In this document: piece by piece, positions 41,506 to 51,996 of the stretch
Position numbering within the stretch: the stretch's first letter is position 1
How the letters are laid out: every line of letters begins with the position of its first letter
Origin: Mermis nigrescens
Lineage: Eukaryota; Nematoda; Enoplea; Mermithida; Mermithidae
Direction of reading: 5' to 3'
DNA length: 64,000 nt
Assembly: GCA_036768485.1 (NCBI GenBank)
Contig: JAVLUZ010000273.1
Coordinates: forward strand, 5,189,391-5,253,390
Program-made: the position numbers and the translations under genes
Notes under the pieces: generated by a model
The model's database searches: none
Told to the model about the DNA's origin: nothing
Seen by the model: only the letters and a program-made list of their open reading frames with translations

Positions 41506-42830
41506 TTGGACACAAGCTCAATTCCTTGCAGTAAAAGCAAATTAGACCTTTTTACTGTAGCAACAACACAAGTGACAATTCAAAGATCATTTTGGTCCGA
41601 AGTTCAGTTGCAAAATCTGCATAAAAATGATGGGCCCTACACATTTAGAATGTCTCCCAATATGTATATGATAGACCTGTCTAAAAATTACATCTATTTT
41701 GTGATTTGTTTTACAAAACCCAATAATAGTGGTTGCAAATTAAACCAAATGCAAGGAGCTTTAGGCGATGATGTTGTACTGCCTATAAATTCGATTTTTA
41801 GAAAACTTATTTAAACAAAAAAAAATTTTTCTAAATGGAAAGCTAATTTCCAACAATGGTGATAAGTATACCTGTTGTTCATTCTCGGAAACTGAGTTAA
41901 ATTTTGGAAGAGATGCAAAGAAAAGCCAGTAACAAGCAGCAATGTATTACACTGATTATGACAATGAGCAAATGGGAGAAAAACATGGGTATTACAAAAG
42001 AATGGATATTTTCAAAGATAGTGCATGGGTTGAATTGATGGCATCTGTCATGCTGATTTAATGCTTCAAGAAAGATTTTTGATTAATCAATGCGAACTAC
42101 ACCTCAAGTTATACAGAAACAATGATAAATTTTGTCTAATTGACAATGCTCAGAGTCCAACCATAGACTATAAAATAGAGGTCACACAAGTGTGTTTTTA
42201 CATCAAAAAAGTTGAAGTAAGTGAGGGAATATTGATCGCCCTCAAATAAATGTTGAAACATACTACTTTAAAGTACCAAATCAGACGCATGCAAATTATA
42301 ACACTACATGTAACAGAGAAGCAAAGATTGATGCCTTTGAATTTGTTGTTCAGTGGGCCCTTACCAAGGCGTTTAGTTGTTGGTATGGTGAATGCTTGGG
42401 CAGCGAGGGGATTGTACGGTCTATCCCCACTTCATTTTCAAGATTTTGGAAATTCTAAGATTAAAATCATCAGTGGTGCAACTAGCATACCATCTACTTC
42501 ATACAGGCTAAATCTTGATGGATATCAATTTCTTTGCTCCTACGTCCAATTGTTTGATGGTTTAGGAATTGCTTAGGATGAGAAAGGAAATATGATTAGT
42601 GTTGGAAAATTTAAGAATGGCAGTACTTTTTGTCTTCAAACTCAGTGCTGATAGTACCGACACATATACATGGGAACTGATGTGAGAGGGGACGACTAGT
42701 TTAGAAATGCAATTCGGAATAGCAATACTAGTTGGGCGTGTTGATTGTATAATTTATGACAAGTTTGATTCCCTCCTTATGATAGATCATACCCATTGGG
42801 TTTACTTTAATTACACTGTGTAAAGTCAAA
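41506..42830 (+). pseudogene. Maverick/Polinton capsid protein gene (F54H12.2-like), broken
   Basis: Successive plus-strand frames (41506-41814, 41850-42060, 42061-42249, 42250-42576, 42577-42830) line up as one ~440-codon protein of the type annotated in animal genomes as F54H12.2-like and found in Maverick/Polinton elements. Landmarks in order: an N-terminal strand-rich part with PYTFRMSPNMYMIDLSKNY, a region with LNFGRDAKKSQ, a YKIEVTQVCFYIKKVEVS strand pair, LPRRLVVGMVNAWAARG, and near the end CIIYDKFDSLLMIDH. Stops and slips near 41814, 42057, 42247 and 42575 inactivate it. I believe it is the major, double jelly-roll capsid, but it could be the minor one. No polymerase B or retroviral-type integrase of a Polinton is in the window. 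Confidence 0.65.
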
Positions 42831-42998
42831 AAGTAAATCAAATTGTCTAAGTTGGTGAAAAAATATGTGCAGGTAGATAACGTTAAATACTTATGCCTGG
42901 GCAGTTATTGGGTGACTGATGATGTAAAACAGTGTTATTAACTGAGTTATTTTGGTTTGCTTATCATAGTATTGTTAATGTGAGACTTGTGAGGTTGA

Positions 42999-43364
42999 TT
43001 GTGCTGTACTGCTCCTAATTTGTTAATTATGCGCATTGAATTCAATTTTAGCGCCGACTTGTATTGCCTGGTGTCAAAGTGGAAGGGGGTCGCTACTATA
43101 GCATTTAGGGTTTGTCAAGTTTTTGGCAATTTGCCATTATACACTACAACCCATGGAATTATTATAGTGGAGGATCAATATGAGAAGCTAGTCAAGGCGA
43201 CAAAACAAATCATTGATGATTTAATACTCTGTAAAGCAATGGAAGACATAGATTTATTGAACAACACACTTGCATTGATCAAGATTGATGCAGTATCAAA
43301 CAACAGATTATTGATTATTAAGAATGATAAAAGGAAGCAACAAGTTAAATTGATGCCAACATAG
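42999..43364 (+). CDS. PC4-like (transcriptional coactivator p15) domain ORF
   Basis: A 121-codon ORF just downstream of the capsid relic. Residues about 12-65 read RIEFNFSADLYCLVSKWKGV, then a strand, then TTHGIIIVEDQYEKLVKATK, resembling the PC4 single-stranded-DNA-binding fold ('vsxwkGk...pTkkGIsLtxeqwekL'). The rest is helical and charged, ending in KNDKRKQQVKL. Neighbouring position and strand suggest it belonged to the same Polinton. A small uncharacterised virus-like gene is the alternative. The resemblance is by eye. Confidence 0.4.
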   Translation: MCCTAPNLLIMRIEFNFSADLYCLVSKWKGVATIAFRVCQVFGNLPLYTTTHGIIIVEDQYEKLVKATKQIIDDLILCKAMEDIDLLNNTLALIKIDAVSNNRLLIIKNDKRKQQVKLMPT

Positions 43365-43479
43365 TTTTGAAATTGGCAGGATAAGTAGGAGGAAATTGTC
43401 CTAGCAATCAAAAAGATGAAAAGTAAATTTTTATATACTTAAAAAATTGTTTATTTTTTATAAATTTTGTTATTGACTT

Positions 43480-43805
43480 AGATGATGGTGATGGTGATTT
43501 TCAGCTAGAGGATAAAGAAATGCATGGTAATGCAAATGTTAATATTGTTAAAGAATCATTTCCTGTTTTATAATTCTTTTCCTCAATGTAGATGATGTTG
43601 ATGGTCGACTATTGGAAAAAAGAATTAAATCAGTGGATATAGAAACGCTTGGCATTGCAAATTTTTATATTGCCTAAGAACCATTTTTATATAAATTTTT
43701 TTCATTAACATTGATGTTGCTGGTAAACTGTTGGAGAAAAAAATCCATTTTCAGCCGGAGGATGAAGAAATGCTTGATAACACAAATTTGTGTCTCTCTT
43801 TCTAA
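43480..43805 (+). repeat. Three diverged ~110-bp repeats with acidic coding pattern
   Basis: Each unit starts with 'xxxTAGATGATGxTGATGGT'-like sequence and contains a GAGGATGAAGAAATGCTTG-like block and a TTTTTATATAAATTTT-like tail. In one frame the units read roughly DDxDGxLLEKxxxxxEDEEMLGNAN. A pyrimidine-poor 'TTAG' precedes the first two. They could be duplicated small exons of a lost gene, or non-coding tandem copies. Confidence 0.5.
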
Positions 43806-43953
43806 TATGCAATTCCTGTGACATACGAATTAAGATGGTTATTGAACTATTGATTTGGGATTCATAGCTCAGCAGGAATAATACATATTGAATGATTAGC
43901 AGGAACTGCATATATATCCTTCGCAATATCCTATGTATGACAGGAGTTTTGAT

Positions 43954-44219
43954 CACATGTGGGCGTAGAGGGGGGTCTTTTGGGGGGTATGCACCCCCCA
44001 GAAGTTGAAATAACCCCTCAGAAATCAAGGTAACCCCCCAAATTCAAATTTTAAAATTTTTTTTCGGTTTTTTAGTGCTTTTTTGATGCCATTGGATAGT
44101 GCTCAATGAGAAACATAGAAAAATGGTGTTTTTTCGCCATACGACCACTTTTAAGATTATTTTTGACCTTTAAAAATTTTTTCTGTCCCCCCCCAGAATT
44201 TTGGTGCTGCCCACCTATG
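43954..44219 (-). mobile_element. hAT-type MITE, copy 5
   Basis: 266 bp with exact 8-bp duplication GTTTTGAT (43946-43953 and 44220-44227). Ends CACATGTGGGC and, inward from the right, CATAGGTGGGC. Confidence 0.9.
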
Positions 44220-44794
44220 GTTTTGATATATATCCGCCCAATTCATTATTCCATGTATATCATCTGCAAAACAATCATAATTATACTCATTAGTTTGGGT
44301 GCAGTGTGATCAGTAGTAGGTATATCACGTAGTTTTTAATATAACAATTAACCATGTATTAATCAAAAGCAAATATGAACAAACTATGAAATTTCATTCT
44401 TATAGAAATTCCTCTTATATTTCTTATTACATCTATATATTATCTATGCATTAGTGAGCAGCGGCCTAATTCTATGGTCCAATGGGGCTAAACTTCCAAA
44501 AATAGCAACAAAAAATACAATTCTGGGAGTTTATTGATTTTAGGGGATTCAGATTTCCACGCCTATGATTTTATATTGTCATATGTGCTGTGATGTAGGA
44601 TATTTTTTGTTTTTTATGTATTTTTTGTTTTATGTATTTTTTATTTGCTCTTGTTTATATGCGTTTGAAATTTGATGATGCCAATGCCTATGCCAATAAA
44701 ACGGTAAAAAATGATGAGAATTGGCAGAAAATGTTAAAAAATGGATAAAATAGGCCAAAAAGTAAAAAAGATAAAATCGGCAAACAAATAATAC
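44220..44794. other. No gene recognised
   Basis: AT-rich sequence, including a run of TTTTTTGTTTTATGTA repeats near 44600-44640, before the first F-box unit. It may hold that gene's promoter. Confidence 0.4.
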
Positions 44795-46290
44795 TAGAGC
44801 AGCCTGATGTAAGCAGGTTGAAAGGTAAGTTTTTACTTTTTGAAAATTTTACGCTTTTCATAATTTTCCTATTATTTAATATTAATCTTTATGTTTTTTT
44901 CAGGTGGTAAGTTTGTTGCTGGTTTTTGTATAATTACTATTTTTTCAGGAGGTAAGCTTCCATTTTCAGGAGGTAGATGTTTCTCTTTATCGATGAACAA
45001 ATGCTTTCTTATCTTCATTTATCATTTTCAGGTGGTTAATTTTTCAGAGCATTAAAATAATTAAAAATTACTAAAAAAGCCTAAATTAATAAAAATTTGA
45101 AAAGTCCAGACCGGCCGGTAATTTCTCAAGCTTTTTCAAAAATGGATCACATGCCGGCTGAAAGTTTAACACAAATTTTATCCTGCATTGACCCTATTGA
45201 TCGAATTATTTGCAAACGTGTGTGTCATCAATGGCAAAACTTGATTCTTGCTCATACTTGGATGCCTGCTAAAGGCGTAATGCTGCATATTGAATCAATC
45301 AGTTCATCTGCTGATCCTGAACGTTTTGACTTGCAATTGATTGCCTGAAGCGCGACATGATGAATACACTGTACCGGACCTGCGTGTGATTGTTATTCAC
45401 ATTGGAGTGAGTCAATGAAAAAATAATCAATTGATCAGCAACATTTTGAATGAAATTAATCCGTCAATCCTCAAACTTGAAAAAACATAGATTTTATGTT
45501 TGACTGAAAAATTATTTAATGACATGTTTGATCTGTTTATGATATTAAAAAGTTATTTGTAAGATATGCTGTTACAACCTAAAATTTTTAACAAATTCCT
45601 GAATTTTTTTGGAAAGAATCTTAGAGAATATTTCCATTTTTAGCAATTTGTGACTCATTACTTTTTTGTGTTTAAATTTTTCTGTTTTTTCAACATCGTT
45701 TTTGACCAAAAAGTCAATTGAAAGATATGTAAAAAAGGCCCTTTTTCAGACCCTGCTTGCAATCAAATTGATTTAGCCACAGTTTTCCATCAATTTTTGA
45801 AACGCGACACTACTGCCAAAAGCTTATGGCTGAATGATATAAATATTTGCGATGTACAGCTTTCTGATTGATGCCTCATTAAAAAATTGTCAATAAGCAA
45901 CGGTACATTTGCCTCCATAGAGCAAAGAGCGACGCTTTTTAATGTAAAGAGCCTAACTCCTCTGAAAATACGACAGGCTGGGTACCATCCGGGTCTTATA
46001 TAGACAATTTTGCAGTATATGCCTCGACTGAGAGAAGCAAGCATTGAATTTATTGGTTCAGGAAATTCGAAAATTCACATGACCGTTTTATATGAAATCA
46101 TGGACACTTTAAAAGTTGCATTGTTACAACTTTGTGTATCACAAGCAATATGTATTATATGAGTTTTTAATTAGCGTAAGTTTTACAGGTGACCATTCAA
46201 TTTGTCAGCAACAAAAATTTGCATATTCACCGGGCAATATATGATGAAATAATGCAAAGTTTTTGCAATCCTGTCATCAAAATAACTTGT
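44795..46290 (+). pseudogene. F-box protein gene, copy 1 (degenerate)
   Basis: A leader with a good donor (AAAG|GTAAGT at 44825) is followed by the splice-site array (44901-45047) and the F-box ORF 45097-45345. Residues 16-50 of that ORF are the F-box: MPAESLTQILSCIDPIDRII, then CKRVCHQWQNLI. F-box proteins recruit substrates to SCF ubiquitin ligases through Skp1. Downstream, frames with ILNEINPSILKLE (about 45450), SLWLNDINICDVQLSD (45825-45870) and MPRLREASIEFIGSG (about 46020) match copy 2 and look like a divergent leucine-rich-type tail. Frameshifts and stops (45346, 45870, 46000) make it a pseudogene unless several introns remove them. Confidence 0.6.
44901..45047 (+). promoter_or_regulatory. 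Array of acceptor-3 nt-donor motifs (4 units) upstream of F-box copy 1
   Basis: Four units of the form TTTTCAG-G(A/T)G-GT(A/T)(A/G): CAG ending at 44903, 44948, 44969 and 45031, each followed by GTG or GAG and then GTAA, GTAAG, GTAG or GTTA. A final acceptor TTTTTCAG ends at 45047, before the F-box exon. They resemble recursive splice sites or 3-nt microexons. Confidence 0.5.
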
Positions 46291-46470
46291 TGTGTGCAGT
46301 ATCTTTATTACATGCATTTTAAATTTGTGATTTAGAGAATAAAAAATTAAAAAAAATTATGGGGCAGCCTGAGGAAAGCAGGCTGAGGTAAGTTTTTACT
46401 TTTTCTATTTTTTAAAATTTTACACTTTTAGTAATTTTCATATTATTATCATTGAATATAAATCCTTATG

Positions 46471-46696
46471 TTTTTCAGGAGATAAGGTTTCATTTTCATG
46501 AGGTGAGTGTTTCTTTAAATGCTTTTTATTTTGAAGTATTTTTTCTGTGTTCCCTATGTTTTAAATTTTTATGTTTTCAGGAGGTAAGTCTTATCATATA
46601 GATAGATATTTAATGTTTTTCAGGAGGTAAGCATGAACTCTTGATAATACTCTACGCTAATATGTTAATAAAAATTTCTCATTTTCAGGAGGTGAG
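46471..46696 (+). promoter_or_regulatory. Array of acceptor-3 nt-donor motifs (5 units) upstream of F-box copy 2
   Basis: Units of TTTTCAG-GAG-GTAAG with CAG (or CAT) ending at 46478, 46499, 46580, 46623 and 46688, followed by GAG and then ATAAG, GTGAG, GTAAG, GTAAG and GTGAG. Two of the five carry a change that would weaken splicing (ATAAG; CAT for CAG). The same pattern precedes copy 1. Confidence 0.5.
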
Positions 46697-47719
46697 TTTT
46701 ACTCTAAATTTTTTACTCTAATATATTTTTTTACCATTTTTATAAAGTCTTTTCTGGATGTAAAAATTGCTGGAAAACATAAAAAAACTTAAAAAAACCA
46801 GGCTGGCCAGCAATTTCTCAAGCTTTTCAAAATGGATTACATGCCAGCCAAAATCTTGACACAGATTTTTTTGTTTCTTAATCCTTTTGATTGAATTGCC
46901 TGCAAATGCATATGTCCTCGGTGGTCCACGCTCATTGCTGATCAACATTAGCCCATTGCCCCAAATGTTGTGCTTTACTCAAAAGGTCTGAGTTTGAGGG
47001 TAATTGTTGAACCAAAAATTGTACTATCAACCTGTCAACCTCCACAAATGGACGCTTGACCCTTTGACAATTTAAAGGTCGTTGAATTGACCACATGTCC
47101 AAAACAGTCATGCAACAATAATCGAATTTTGCAGCTACTGCATGAAATTAATCCTGGAACGCTAAAACTCGAATTTGAGTATCATAGATTAGTAGTGCTG
47201 AAATTCTGGGGCTCCGCAGAGGCAAAATCACCAAAAATGACTCTGAAAACACCAAAAAATTCACAAAATTCAATTTGTGGAAGAAGGCCGGCCAGACCTC
47301 AACCCACGCCCATGTGTGATTCTCAATTGTGGCGTATCTATTTATATTTTATTAATCAGTACATTATTATGAATCATAAGGTAAATTTGAAGTGTAAACT
47401 GCAAAAATGAAGTGATGGCATGTACAATATTTAAATGTTTCTCTAATATTTATTGGCGGAATTTATTTTTCTGTAAATGGCAGATGTTAAAACTTGAAGT
47501 TATTTGCTATAGATTTTAAAACAAAAACTGTTACAGGAATAGATGATCAGCAATGACAGATCTAAAATTTAATATTAATCAATTTTTGGGAAGTGTGAGA
47601 AAGTCTAGCAGATTTCCATCACAATAACAAAAATATATGTCTGCTTATTTACTTATTTTAGCTGGTTCGGTCAATTGGATTAATGTGGCCCGTATCATTT
47701 GTCACTTTTTGGATAGGAC

Positions 47720-47995
47720 CACATGTGGGCGTGAGGGTTTGGGGGTATGCACCCCCCCAGAAGTTTAAATACCTCCCCCTCCCTAGAAATCAAAATACCG
47801 CCCTAGAAAATTTTTTTGCTTTTTCAGCAATTTTTTTTGTGCCATTGGATAGTGCTCAATGAGAAATGTCGAAAAATGGTGTTTTCTTTGCCATACAATC
47901 ACTTTTAAGACCATTTTTAACCTTTAAAAATTTTTTAACCCCCCCCAGGAATTTTTCCACCACCCCCCCCCCCCAGAATTTTGGTGCTGCCCACA
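47720..47995 (-). mobile_element. hAT-type MITE, copy 6 (no clear duplication)
   Basis: Starts CACATGTGGGCGTGAGGGTT and runs to GGTGCTGCCCAC. The last bases of the terminus (CTATG) are missing and no 8-bp duplication is visible, so the right end has been trimmed. It lies inside F-box copy 2. A weakly similar stretch at about 47199-47318, ending CCCACGCCCATGTGTG, may be an older remnant. Confidence 0.7.
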
Positions 47996-48255
47996 TCCCC
48001 GAAGAAAAAAGTCTCTGGATCCACAATATCGATATTGATAGGATTCATTTTATTGGTGGATACCCACTCAAAGAACTGATTTTTCAGGGAAGTATGGCGG
48101 AGCTTGAAGATAGCACTCCTGTTTTCAACCCTCGCCATCTGATTTTGAAAGGAATTCGGTCAAATGGAAATTACCCTGGACTAATGAACCATATTTTGTG
48201 GTCAATGGGCCGAATGAATGAACTGACTATCAAATTTACAGGCGAAGTGAATTAG

Positions 48256-49166
48256 GATATTCATAGCTTAATGTTCAGAGAAATTGTTGAAAATTTCCAA
48301 AATTCCCAACTAAAATTCAATTTTTGTTTGTTTAACTTACAATTCATGCATATATCAAATTACCGCATCTCATTCAACAATTTATTACAAACTGTACATT
48401 GTTACAAATTTGTTGCATTCTGATATTTTAGTCCTCAATATTGCAAACTTCAGAAACTGGCTGAAAGTGAACGCGCTTTGACGTTGTACAATTATAGTCC
48501 GTCCAATTAAAAAATAGCAGAAGTCTTTGATTATTTACTTAGTCTAAAATAGTATAAAAACTGTGGGTGACTTGAAAAGCAAAAAATGGGGGGAGTCACA
48601 TGAAAATGTGCCAGACAAATTTGGCCAAAAAACCAAAAAACGACTAGAAAAAATTAGATATAATAAAAGTAAATGCTGTCATTGGTCGGTGTAAATACCT
48701 TAAGTTGCTTTGCCTCATCAAGGCTGACAGCTTGAAGCAGTCTTACCTAACTCCAGGCAATTGGTTGGTCACATGGCACTGGTTGGTTGGTCGGTCACAT
48801 GGCACTGGTTGGTCTTTTAGGAGCACGAGAGGGGACCTAAAATGGCCCAATGGCTCCGCTCCTTTCCTAGGGCTGCTCCCTGCCCCCAACTCTTTAATGA
48901 GGGCTGCTCCCTTACCCCCAAACCAATTCCCTAGGTAGGCTCCCAACCTATGGCTGTTCCCTGACCCCTGTGGCTCCTATTCACTGAAAGTTGGTCCTAT
49001 CAACACAGGTACTGTGTTGTGACTTGTTGGCTATCTTATAATATGGGCTATGCTTTATTCAAAAGCTGCCTATCTTATAAAATGGGCTATGTTATAACGT
49101 TATCCCCAAGGTAATAGGTATACCTACTCACATAAGTTGGGCATGATTGCCGGACTGGGATATAAG
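48256..49166. other. No gene recognised; short tandem duplications
   Basis: 48763-48814 holds two tandem copies of a GGTTGGTCACATGGCACT-like unit. 'GGCTGCTCCCT' and 'CTATCTTATAAAATGGGCTATG' also recur nearby (48870-48915; 49030-49092). The 48700-49000 part is more GC-rich than average. No coding sequence was recognised. Confidence 0.45.
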
Positions 49167-49276
49167 CATAGGTGGGCAGCATCAAAATTCTGGGGGGTAT
49201 TTTGATTTCTTGGGGGGGGTATTTCAACTTCTGTGGGGTGCATACCATCCCCCGAACCCCTCCACGCCCCTGTGTG
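49167..49276 (+). mobile_element. hAT-type MITE, copy 7 (internally deleted, 110 bp)
   Basis: Keeps both ends (CATAGGTGGGCAGCATC and GCCCCTGTGTG) but lacks the central block. Flanks GATATAAG (49159-49166) and GATGTAAG (49277-49284) differ at one position. Confidence 0.8.
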
Positions 49277-49284
49277 GATGTAAG

Positions 49285-49942
49285 CAATCATTTAGACTAA
49301 GCGCATCTTTTCTCATTCTTGCAGATGCATCATATACAATATGCACTTTAGTGGTCCTTTTTTTGCGGTGTAATTACAGGATGATGTGCCAACAAGACTG
49401 TCTTCTAAAACTTTTTCAATTATTCTATTTTCCGATTGTTCAATAATAATTTATGAATATTCACCTAATAATTAAGAATTTTCACAAAATCTTTTCATGA
49501 CCGATTTTAATTGTCCAAAAGCTAAGCCAAAATTATTGTGAAGATTGATTTTGTTAGCTCTACAAGGCCAAGACACATTGAATCTCTCATCAATAAATTT
49601 AATTAATTTATTAATTAATGCTGATGCATTTTCTTCATCATCCTTTTCCGGATTATCTATTATCCCTACAGATTCTAAATTCCAAAGTGATTATGTATTA
49701 ATTAAATTTTCTTCTGCCTTTTTAGTGTTAGTTGTAACTGCACAGAAGCTTAAACTAGAATTTTCAGCATAATTAGAAACATTCTTTTTTCCTGAAATTA
49801 GAAAACCAATTTTTGATTTAATCACATATTATCCAGACAGTAGCCGTCTGCTTATGGCTGTTTCCATTATTTCCCAAAAATAATCCATGCCAATTAATAT
49901 ATCAAGTTCTAATATATTAGCATTATAATTATGTAGTATTAA
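49285..49942 (-). pseudogene. Element D protease end and start of RT
   Basis: The minus-strand reading has LELDILIGMDYFWEIMET, the conserved 'DxLIGxDYxW' block that follows the protease in Pao elements. Next come a lone stop, KSKIGFLISGKKN, and a SLWNLESVGIIDNPEKDDEE stretch ('FWxLExiGI'). It then runs toward RIIEKVLEDSLVG and a degraded strand with YMMHLQE, where 'VYDASA' is expected. Several stops are present. Confidence 0.6.
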
Positions 49943-50502
49943 CCCTCTGTTTACCAACATGTTTTTGCAGTCGAAGTGCACCATCATAGCATAAACTCCT
50001 AGTGCATATTAAGCTATGCCTTCTTAACATTCTCTGACAGCTATTACTTTCATTTAGAGCAATTTTTTATGCTCTTTCTGAATATGTATGCTATTTTATC
50101 TGAAAATCATTTTCAAATGAGGTATAATTAAAAAACTATCACAAGGCATAGGAATAGGCACCTGTTGGACATTATGCAAAAAGAAGAAAAATTAGATTTC
50201 TGTTGTGTTAAACACATGCAGGGGATGCATTTAAAGAGCTGGATAGGAATAAACCACTAAATTTTCTTATTAGAACCTTATTTTCCCATCATGAGTTTTT
50301 GTGAGATAACTGTAAATAGGCCAAAAAATGCCTGTTTCTTACTACTCTATAACTCCTTTTTGAGCTAAATTATTGAAAATGATGTAACTGAAGCCAAAGT
50401 GAGGCTAGACTAAGTTTTGGACACATGGATGAGGTAGAACAGAAAAAAATGCCACAAAAGTGATCCATTATGCCTCTGGCATAGGACATGGTAAACGTAG
50501 GG
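49943..50502. mobile_element. piggyBac-type MITE, copy 1
   Basis: 560 bp between two TTAA tetranucleotides (49939-49942 and 50503-50506). Inverted ends CCCTCTGTTTACCAACATG and, inward from the right, CCCTACGTTTACCATGTCC. Shares 'GATGTAACTxxxGCxAAAxTGAGGCTAGAC' with the copy at 59397-59955. It is inserted in the element D protease region, and the host frame continues across it. Confidence 0.8.
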
Positions 50503-50904
50503 TTAATCCACTATTTTTAGAAATTCTCAGTCAATATCATTTAACTTCACTTGTCTAATCCTTTTAGTCAAAATGGGCACAGAATTAGCACAAATTTCTT
50601 TACTTGACCCATTTTGAAAATACAATTTGAAATTGACTACCGAGCTATTAATTTTTTGAAGATTTTTTTATCCAAAAGTGAATACAGACAGAATATCTTT
50701 ATTTTCACTCTTCAATCTCAATTTCTCTTTTAATTTATTTGTGACGTACGTTTTCATACTTCCTGTATCAATGAACACATTAGCAAGCACTTTGTGCTCT
50801 TTACTAATCAAATCACTAACTAGTACTTGTGCTGTTAAAAGTAAAATACCATCTGTCATTACATCAAGTGATTTCATAGCATTACTTGATACTGTAAGCG
50901 GCAT
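50503..50904 (-). pseudogene. Element D retropepsin-like protease (DUF1758 type)
   Basis: ORF 50904-50668 includes EHKVLANVFIDTGSMKTYVT, an intact DTG active site in the Pao-type context ('alxDsGSqxsfI'), then NKLKEKLRLKSENK. The frame is lost at 50668 and resumes with VNFKLYFQNGSSKEICANSV and ILTKRIRQVKLNDID to the MITE edge. It would mature the polyprotein. Confidence 0.65.
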
Positions 50905-50907
50905 TTG

Positions 50908-51336
50908 TTATATAACTTCATCAAAAGGCTGAAAGCTATCACTCTGAAGAATAACCAAAGTCTTAGGGGTCAAAATAAATTTATTTACATCAGCATTATT
51001 GCTTTTTCTTTGAACCAAGTTTTCTCTATCATTTAATGTAGAGCGTTTATCACACAAAGCTCTGTTATGCATACTAGAACAATAAATGCATTTTTTCTTA
51101 AGCTGACAAGTTTTTGAACTATCTCCTGCTCGAAAACATTGGAAACACAATTTTTGATCAAAAATTCTCTGATTTCTCTGATTAATATATTTATATTCAG
51201 GACAATTGTCATTATCGTGATCACCCTCACAAAAAACACAAGGAAAAATTTTCATCGACATGTTTTCTGTATTCTCTATTTTATTCAAAGTTTCGAATTT
51301 TCTTTGTCCAAAATTCTTTGTTTGAGCAGCAAACAC
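50908..51336 (-). CDS. Element D gag zinc-knuckle region
   Basis: A 142-codon ORF with three Cys/His clusters typical of BEL/Pao gag: CVFCEGDHDNDNCPEY, LCFQCFRAGDSSKTC (His replaced by Ser/Asp in the middle) and CIYCSSMHNRALC. Basic residues surround them. It binds element RNA. It lies between the DUF1759 part and the protease ORF, separated from the latter by a stop at 50908. Confidence 0.7.
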   Translation of the reverse strand: MFAAQTKNFGQRKFETLNKIENTENMSMKIFPCVFCEGDHDNDNCPEYKYINQRNQRIFDQKLCFQCFRAGDSSKTCQLKKKCIYCSSMHNRALCDKRSTLNDRENLVQRKSNNADVNKFILTPKTLVILQSDSFQPFDEVI

Positions 51337-51369
51337 ATCAGTAGAACCAAGTAACTGTTTGTTTCCTTG

Positions 51370-51826
51370 TCAAAAATTATCATTTTTGAACAAAAATTGT
51401 TTTCTTTCAGCAAAATGATCCAAAATTTGCAATGCTTGTTCTCTATTGCAAAGTATTGAATGCAAGTTTTTACTCAACAATTGAATTTCCCAATCAAAAT
51501 CATTAGTTTTTAATTTTTTGAATTCAATTAGATTATTAGTCGGAATTTTTTCCAGAATCATTAATACTAGCGCAGGTTGTGTTAAATCTTCATGTAATGA
51601 CTTTATTTGTTGTGTTATACAATCTATTCCTTTGAGAGCACAGAGCATGATGTAAATCAAAAGTCTTTCTAGTAGATTGTGGCATAGAACAAAATTCCAT
51701 ATACAATGCCTGCTTAATTACATTATTATCACCAAATCTTTGTTTTAAAATTTCTGTAGCATCCTTATACGTATTATTAATGACTGCTATTCCTTCAACT
51801 GACTTTTTTGCAGCTCCTTTTAACAC
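51370..51826 (-). pseudogene. Element D gag, DUF1759-like part
   Basis: ORFs 51826-51590 and 51660-51370 (one frameshift) read MLKGAAKKSVEGIAVINNTY, DATEILKQRFGDNNVIKQAL, then EDLTQPALVLMILEKIPTNN. This is the 'LxGxAxxxIxGxxxxxxNYxxAixxLkxrfG' pattern of the Pao gag-like domain. It forms the particle core in intact elements. Confidence 0.65.
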
Positions 51827-51996
51827 ACTCGGTAAATAATTAAATTTCTGAAGAGGAAGGATGTCTTATTTGTTTACTGCGGCTTCAAAAGAATCCCAAA
51901 ATATGATCCACTTTAGTGGATCGCCCCATAAGAGGGCAATTCAAGTTTAGGCAATTGTATACCATTGCTATAAGCTCTGAACTAGAAGTTGATAAA

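Larger units (their letters stand above)
46368..48255 (+). pseudogene. F-box protein gene, copy 2 (degenerate, MITE-interrupted)
   Basis: A tandem relative of copy 1 about 1.57 kb downstream. The leader CAGCCTGAGGAAAGCAGGCTG and donor (46388) mirror copy 1. The F-box is recognisable but broken: MDYMPAKILTQIFLFLNPFD, then a stop at about 46894, then ACKCICPRWSTLI. Later blocks read ILQLLHEINPGTLKLEFE (about 47115-47175) and, beyond a MITE inserted at 47720-47995, SLWIHNIDIDRIHFIGGYPL and MNHILWSMGRMNELTIKFTG (48003-48252). The last block is the longest uninterrupted piece and aligns with copy 1 positions 45825-46070. Confidence 0.6.

Noticed and set aside
44480..44570. Possible very old MITE copy ('AATTCTGGGAGT ... 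CCACGCCTATGATT')
   Set aside because: Similarity is limited to two short pieces with wrong spacing and no duplication; could be chance.
47866..48255. Single 129-codon F-box-tail gene starting in the MITE
   Set aside because: The first ~45 codons come from MITE copy 6; only 48001-48255 belongs to the F-box gene.
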